NCBI GenBank assembly: GCA_965221555.1 | Contig: OZ244895.1 | Location: 3,534,001-3,598,000 of the forward strand | Reading direction: 5' to 3' | Source of the DNA: JAJEAD01 sp965221555 | GTDB lineage: Bacteria; Pseudomonadota; Gammaproteobacteria; HK1 | Length of the DNA stretch: 64,000 nt | Part shown: positions 60,495 to 64,000 of the stretch, piece after piece | Layout of the letters: every line of letters begins with the position of its first letter | Numbering within the stretch: position 1 is the first letter of the stretch | Notes under the pieces: model-generated | Seen by the model: only the letters and a program-made list of their open reading frames with translations | What the model was told of the DNA's origin: nothing | Database searches by the model: none | Position numbers and translations under genes: made by a program

Positions 60495-61259
60495 TCACTG
60501 GAACTCGAGACCGGCTCTGCCCAGTCGCACCCGTCCCGCCGGCGAAGAAAACTCTTCCCAGTTCGTCTGTCCGAGCATGAGTGTGCTCCCCGCGCGAAGG
60601 ACGATGCCGAGTCCGAGCTGACAGAGCCCCTCTTCGTCGAGGGGGGTGAACAGAACCGGGCCGCCGGGGTAGAGCAAGAGTTCGGCGTGCACCCTGCCGG
60701 CGGCGGGGTCGCAAGGCAACTCGCCGAGGCGTTCGCCCGGCGCGAGGATGTAGATGCGCTCCGGGGTCGGCACGATGAGAATCTCGTTGATACGCGCCCG
60801 CAGCGGGGCGTCGCGTGACGCGTGGAAACGCTCGCGCACCACCTTCGCGCTTACGGGGCCCGTCCAGCCGACCCGTTCGTAGGGAATCTCGGAGCGGTAG
60901 AAGATCTGTTCGGGGGCTCTGGCCGCCGGCGCCGGCGCATCGGCCGCCGTATCGCTCGTCCGCGGCGCCGGTGCGAGCCCCAGCGCCTGCAGGGTGCCCT
61001 CGTCGATGCGTCCTGAGGGCGTCAGTCCGCGCTCGCGCTGAAGCGCGCGGATGGCGGCCCGGGTGCGGGGGCCCATGAGTCCGTCCGCCACCCCCGCGTC
61101 GTAGCCGAGCTCGACGAGTCGCCGCTGCACCGCCTCGACCTGTCGGTCGGCCGCGGCCGCGAAATCGGCCGGCGCCATTGCGGCCAGGATCAGAAGCAGA
61201 GCGGCGAAGAAGCTTCCCGGCCTCCGCCGCGTCCTGCTCTCAGGGTGGCGCACCGCCAA
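60495..61259 (-). CDS. Peptidoglycan-binding domain protein, exported
   Basis: 254 residues with a signal peptide (SFFAALLLILAAMAPADFA). A PG_binding_1 domain follows (about residues 38-95: VEAVQRRLVELGYDAGVADG, MGPRTRAAIRALQRERGLTP), then a proline/alanine linker and a C-terminal beta-rich domain (VHAELLLYPGGPVLFTPLDE) of unknown function. No catalytic motif of an L,D-transpeptidase or amidase is visible. It probably anchors to murein. Its start overlaps the stop of the GcvT-fold gene by 20 bp. Confidence 0.85.
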   Translation of the reverse strand: MAVRHPESRTRRRPGSFFAALLLILAAMAPADFAAAADRQVEAVQRRLVELGYDAGVADGLMGPRTRAAIRALQRERGLTPSGRIDEGTLQALGLAPAPRTSDTAADAPAPAARAPEQIFYRSEIPYERVGWTGPVSAKVVRERFHASRDAPLRARINEILIVPTPERIYILAPGERLGELPCDPAAGRVHAELLLYPGGPVLFTPLDEEGLCQLGLGIVLRAGSTLMLGQTNWEEFSSPAGRVRLGRAGLEFQ

Positions 61260-62409
61260 GGCCTCGCGGAATCAGCTTGTCCGCGTCATAGAAGGGCAGC
61301 GCGACCACCTGGGCGGGATATCGCGTGCCGTCCGCCGCCACGAGCGAGACCCGCTCCCCCTCCCACTCGCCGGGCGAGTCGAAGCGCGCGTAGCCGATCG
61401 TGCGTTGCATGAACGGAGATCGAGCGGCGGCGGTGAGCCGGCCGACCTCCCGGTCTTCTTGCCACACCCGGTGGCGCCCCGGGGGTGTGCTCGGATCGGA
61501 TACCACCCCGAAGAAGGCGGCGCGCCGGTCCGCCCCGCGCAGCGCCTCCGCGCCGATATGAGTGGTCTTCTCCAGATCGACGAAGCGTCCGAGACCCGCC
61601 GCGAAGGGTGTCATGGAGGCATCCATGTCCGTGCCGTTGTCCATGATGCCGGCCTCGATTCTGCGGATGCCCATGCACTCCAGTGCGCTCACCCGCATGC
61701 CGAAGGCGGATCCGGCCTGAATCAGGTGCCGGAAGACGCGTTCTCCGTCGACGCCGGGACGCCTCGAATAGAGCTCGAAGCCGAGCTCGCCGGTCCAGCC
61801 GGTGCGCGAGACGATGAAGGGCTCCCCCGCGACCTCGCACTCGTGCACGCTGAAATAGCGAAAGGGCGACGGAGCTCCGCCGTCCAGCATGGGCTCCAGC
61901 ACTTCCAGCGCGCGCGGGCCCTGCACCTGCAGGACCCAGGACTCGGGGTCGCGAACCTGCACGTCATAGCCGGCACGGTGTGCCGCCAGCCAGGTCATGA
62001 ACTCCCCGTCCGCCAATACGTACCAGTAAAGGCCCGGCGAGATGTGCATGACGATTCCGTCCATGAGGATGCCGCCGGAGTGGTCGCAGGCAATCGCGTA
62101 GGTGGCGCGGCCGGCTCGCAGACGGGAAAGGTCCCGGCAGAACAGGCGGTTCAGGAAGGGCAGCGCATCGGGGCCCGAGATCTCGATGGGATGCTCCGGC
62201 ACCTCGAAGAGCGCGACGCCCCGGCGCAGGTTCCAGTACGCATCGACCGGATCCTCACCGATGGTGAGGGGGAAGAAGCGCCCGCTGTACACGCCGAGCA
62301 CCGTATCGGACGTGATGAAGCAGGAGAGCCAGGGCGAGCGCGCAAAGCGCTTGGCGCTGACGCGGAAGGTCTCGTCCGTGGACGCGTAGTTGGAAGCGGG
62401 ATCTGGCAA
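61240..62409 (-). CDS. Aminomethyltransferase (GcvT) fold protein
   Basis: 389 residues of the tetrahydrofolate-dependent GcvT/DmdA/DMGDH family: VALFEVPEHPIEISGPDALP, FIVSRTGWTGELGFELYSRR and the aspartate-containing folate region ALECMGIRRIEAGIMDNGTD, ending with a C-terminal barrel (IGYARFDSPGEWEGERVSLV). The glycine cleavage partners are absent, so it is more likely a demethylase or methyl-transfer enzyme such as those for sulfonium or N-methyl compounds. It is the gene after a CaiD-like dehydratase (19 bp), which points to quaternary-amine catabolism. Confidence 0.88.
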   Translation of the reverse strand: MPDPASNYASTDETFRVSAKRFARSPWLSCFITSDTVLGVYSGRFFPLTIGEDPVDAYWNLRRGVALFEVPEHPIEISGPDALPFLNRLFCRDLSRLRAGRATYAIACDHSGGILMDGIVMHISPGLYWYVLADGEFMTWLAAHRAGYDVQVRDPESWVLQVQGPRALEVLEPMLDGGAPSPFRYFSVHECEVAGEPFIVSRTGWTGELGFELYSRRPGVDGERVFRHLIQAGSAFGMRVSALECMGIRRIEAGIMDNGTDMDASMTPFAAGLGRFVDLEKTTHIGAEALRGADRRAAFFGVVSDPSTPPGRHRVWQEDREVGRLTAAARSPFMQRTIGYARFDSPGEWEGERVSLVAADGTRYPAQVVALPFYDADKLIPRGLGGAPP

Positions 62410-62428
62410 GGTCTGACGAGGCGCGGCT

Positions 62429-63229
62429 TCAGCGCCCTTTCCATACCGGCTTGCGTTTCTCGGCGAATGCGCGGGGACCTTCCATGTAGTCCTCCGAATT
62501 CATCATCTTCTCGTACACGGGATGGGCGTTTCGGCCGCGCTGCGTGATCCGCATCGCCTCCTCGAGCGGGAGCGGCATCACCACCGGCATTATCGCCTTG
62601 AGCGCCTGGGTGGCGAGCGGCGCCCCCTCGGAAAGCTGTTCGGCGAGGGCACGGGCGCACTCCATGAGCCCGTCCGCGGGCAGGACCTCGCTCACCAGGC
62701 CCCAGTGCCTGGCCTCCGCCGCGTCCATGTGCCGCCCGGTGAGGAAGAGCTCCATCGCCACGTTGTAGGGTATCCGGCGCGGCAGACGCTGGATGGCGCC
62801 CGCGCTCGCGAGGAAGCCGCGCTCCATCTCCGGCAGCCAGAACTCGGCATGCTCGGCGGCGAGGATGATGTCCGCCGAGAGGGCAAGCTCGAAACCACCC
62901 CCCACGGTGGCCCCGTTCACCGCCGCGATGACCGGCTTGTAGAGGTCCCAGAACTCGGTGAGCCCGGCGAATCCGCCCGGTGATTCGTCGTCTTCCACCT
63001 CGTCGGGACTCCCGGCGGCGGCGACCGCCTTCAGATCCCAGCCCGCGGAAAAGATGCGCTCCCCCGCTCCGGTGATGATGCCGACCGACAGACCGTCGTC
63101 GTCCTGAAGGGTGCGAAAGGCGTCGTAGAGGGCCTGCGATGTGGCCTTGTCGATCGCGTTGGCCGGTGGCCGGTCGAGGGTGACTTCGAGGACCCTGCCT
63201 CGCCGTTCCATGCGCACCGCTTCACTCAT
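62429..63229 (-). CDS. Crotonobetainyl-CoA hydratase-like enoyl-CoA hydratase (CaiD-like)
   Basis: 266 residues with the crotonase fold. Several stretches match carnitinyl-CoA dehydratase closely: IFSAGWDLKAVAA in the oxyanion loop, GGFAGLTEFWDLYKPVIAAV, VGGGFELALSADIILAAEHA, and the C-terminal MEGPRAFAEKRKPVWKGR. CaiD reversibly hydrates crotonobetainyl-CoA to carnitinyl-CoA. General enoyl-CoA hydratase activity cannot be excluded. The ATG at 63229 is the start of MSEAVRMERRGR. The neighbouring GcvT-fold gene follows 19 bp downstream. Confidence 0.85.
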   Translation of the reverse strand: MSEAVRMERRGRVLEVTLDRPPANAIDKATSQALYDAFRTLQDDDGLSVGIITGAGERIFSAGWDLKAVAAAGSPDEVEDDESPGGFAGLTEFWDLYKPVIAAVNGATVGGGFELALSADIILAAEHAEFWLPEMERGFLASAGAIQRLPRRIPYNVAMELFLTGRHMDAAEARHWGLVSEVLPADGLMECARALAEQLSEGAPLATQALKAIMPVVMPLPLEEAMRITQRGRNAHPVYEKMMNSEDYMEGPRAFAEKRKPVWKGR

Positions 63230-63392
63230 GCTCCCGTTCCCCGTGCCCGACGCGGCGGACCACCGAGCGTCCTCCCGAATCGATGAGTACTTCGAAATGT
63301 AGTCTATACGATCGTCGCCTCGGACAAGGGCGCGCTGCGTCTCGTGGCGAGCAACAGTACGGTGGAAGTCGACGCGGCTTGAGGCTTTACGG

Positions 63393-63450
63393 CGCACTAA
63401 CGCGAGCCCACTGGCGTCCGCAGCAAGAAAAATGCGGTGAGATGTTGCGG
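63393..63450. repeat. Single end (A-end) of the MITE-like repeat
   Basis: ACGCGAGCCCACTGGCGTCC followed by GCAGCAAGAAAAATGCGG matches a reversed A-end with small changes. It lies in the 221-bp gap between the CaiD-like and amidinotransferase genes. Confidence 0.65.
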
Positions 63451-64000
63451 TCAGAGCGGCCGGATTCTCGTCCCGGGGACCTGTTTCGGGAAGTAGTCCC
63501 CGCACTCCCCCCGGCGCAAGACATCGCCGGTGGCGCAATGCAGCCCGCCACCGAAGGGGTAGGCGTCTCGGAAGGGGACCGGAATCACCTCGAAGCCCAG
63601 GCCGTCGAGCTGCTCCTGCTGGTAGACCTCGCTCGCCTCCACGACGACCGTCTTCGGATCGAGCACCAGAACGTTCATCGACAGCCAGACGCTCGAATAG
63701 CACAGCGGCGGTGGCTGGTTGTGGGCGGGCGGGGCGGCGTCGACGATCTCCCAGTCGTTGGCCTTGAAAATCTCGCGCTGGGGTCCGGGCAACGGGCGTT
63801 TGGGATTGTTGATGACGAGCCCGGGGCGCAGCGGCACGAACGTTGCATCGATGTGGATCGGATAGGGGTCGCCGGGAAAATTCACCGCGTGCACACGGTG
63901 GTCGGGAAAGTGGCGCTGCAGCCACTCCATCCCGCGCCGGTTGGTGGTCAGCCCGTGCTGACAGAAGAGATCCCGGCCGATGCGCAGAATGTCGGCGGCA
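63451..64000 (-). CDS. Glycine amidinotransferase-like protein (5' end outside window)
   Basis: About 183 residues are visible; the gene runs off the window end, with the upstream codons ADILRIGRDLFCQHGLTTNR in frame. The pattern is that of L-arginine:glycine amidinotransferase: VNFPGDPYPIHIDATFVPLR, SSVWLSMNVLVLDPKTVVVE, and the catalytic cysteine in YPFGGGLHCATGDVLRRG. The family transfers an amidino group from arginine to an amine acceptor, giving guanidinoacetate or related compounds; some members are arginine deiminase-like hydrolases. It lies upstream of the CaiD-like gene. Confidence 0.88.
   Translation of the reverse strand, partial: AADILRIGRDLFCQHGLTTNRRGMEWLQRHFPDHRVHAVNFPGDPYPIHIDATFVPLRPGLVINNPKRPLPGPQREIFKANDWEIVDAAPPAHNQPPPLCYSSVWLSMNVLVLDPKTVVVEASEVYQQEQLDGLGFEVIPVPFRDAYPFGGGLHCATGDVLRRGECGDYFPKQVPGTRIRPL

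Noticed and set aside
1..64000. CRISPR arrays, tRNA or rRNA genes
   Set aside because: No regularly spaced direct repeats and no convincing T-arm or cloverleaf pattern were found by eye; the repeated motifs are dispersed single copies.

Overview
The window is GC-rich chromosomal DNA from an aerobic heterotrophic proteobacterium. A gammaproteobacterium is my best guess: there is a periplasmic HiPIP, a MetA-type homoserine acyltransferase, a soluble lytic transglycosylase, Dtd, a SCO protein and many acyl-CoA and Rieske enzymes. No rRNA, tRNA or CRISPR array was seen, so the taxonomy is inference only.

Layout. 1-5 kb (+): tail of a fatty acid desaturase, an acyl-CoA synthetase of the NDP-forming type, a small membrane protein and a SulP anion transporter. 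5-20 kb (mostly -): HiPIP, an EEP-fold hydrolase, an AIR-synthase-fold protein, an AlkD-type repair protein, then an acyl-CoA and methylamine block (carboxyltransferase, AMP-forming ligase, MttB-like methyltransferase, indolepyruvate:ferredoxin oxidoreductase, acyl-CoA dehydrogenase). The MttB gene is split near its start by a full IS1380-family element. 20-31 kb: methylmalonyl-CoA epimerase, crotonase, metallopeptidase, dehydrogenases, Dtd, a Rieske oxygenase, a CueR-like regulator and a Ser/Cys proline-racemase-family enzyme. 31-37 kb (-): a complete branched-chain-type ABC uptake operon. 37.5-41.4 kb (-): a compact accessory block: XRE regulator, a conserved protein of unknown function, Uma2-type nuclease, a truncated ATP-binding protein and DUF488. 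41.7-46 kb: RidA, D-amino acid dehydrogenase and two enolase-superfamily enzymes. 46-57 kb: a fused beta-oxidation enzyme, Slt, a GNAT/MetA/P-loop ATPase operon, an aminotransferase, an MFS transporter and SCO. 58-64 kb: HlyU-like protein with a duplicated tail, a Rieske protein with a long C-terminal part, a peptidoglycan-binding protein, a GcvT-fold protein, CaiD-like dehydratase and the end of an amidinotransferase gene.

Theme. Many genes suit growth on quaternary amines and unusual amino acids: MttB, CaiD, GcvT fold, Rieske oxygenases, 3-/4-hydroxyproline-type racemase family, D-amino acid dehydrogenase plus RidA, enolase-superfamily epimerase and amidinotransferase, together with acyl-CoA oxidation and a methylmalonyl-CoA step. 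The substrates themselves cannot be read from the sequence.

Most notable structure. Intergenic DNA is crowded with one short dispersed repeat (four near-complete copies of about 175-290 bp and about ten single ends). Its inverted termini (CCCGCA-N4-TCACCGATT) closely match the ends of the resident IS1380-family element, and the best copy has a perfect 4-bp target duplication (CCAA). It looks like a MITE family moved by this type of transposase. The IS itself sits between two CTAG copies, and removing it restores the MttB reading frame.
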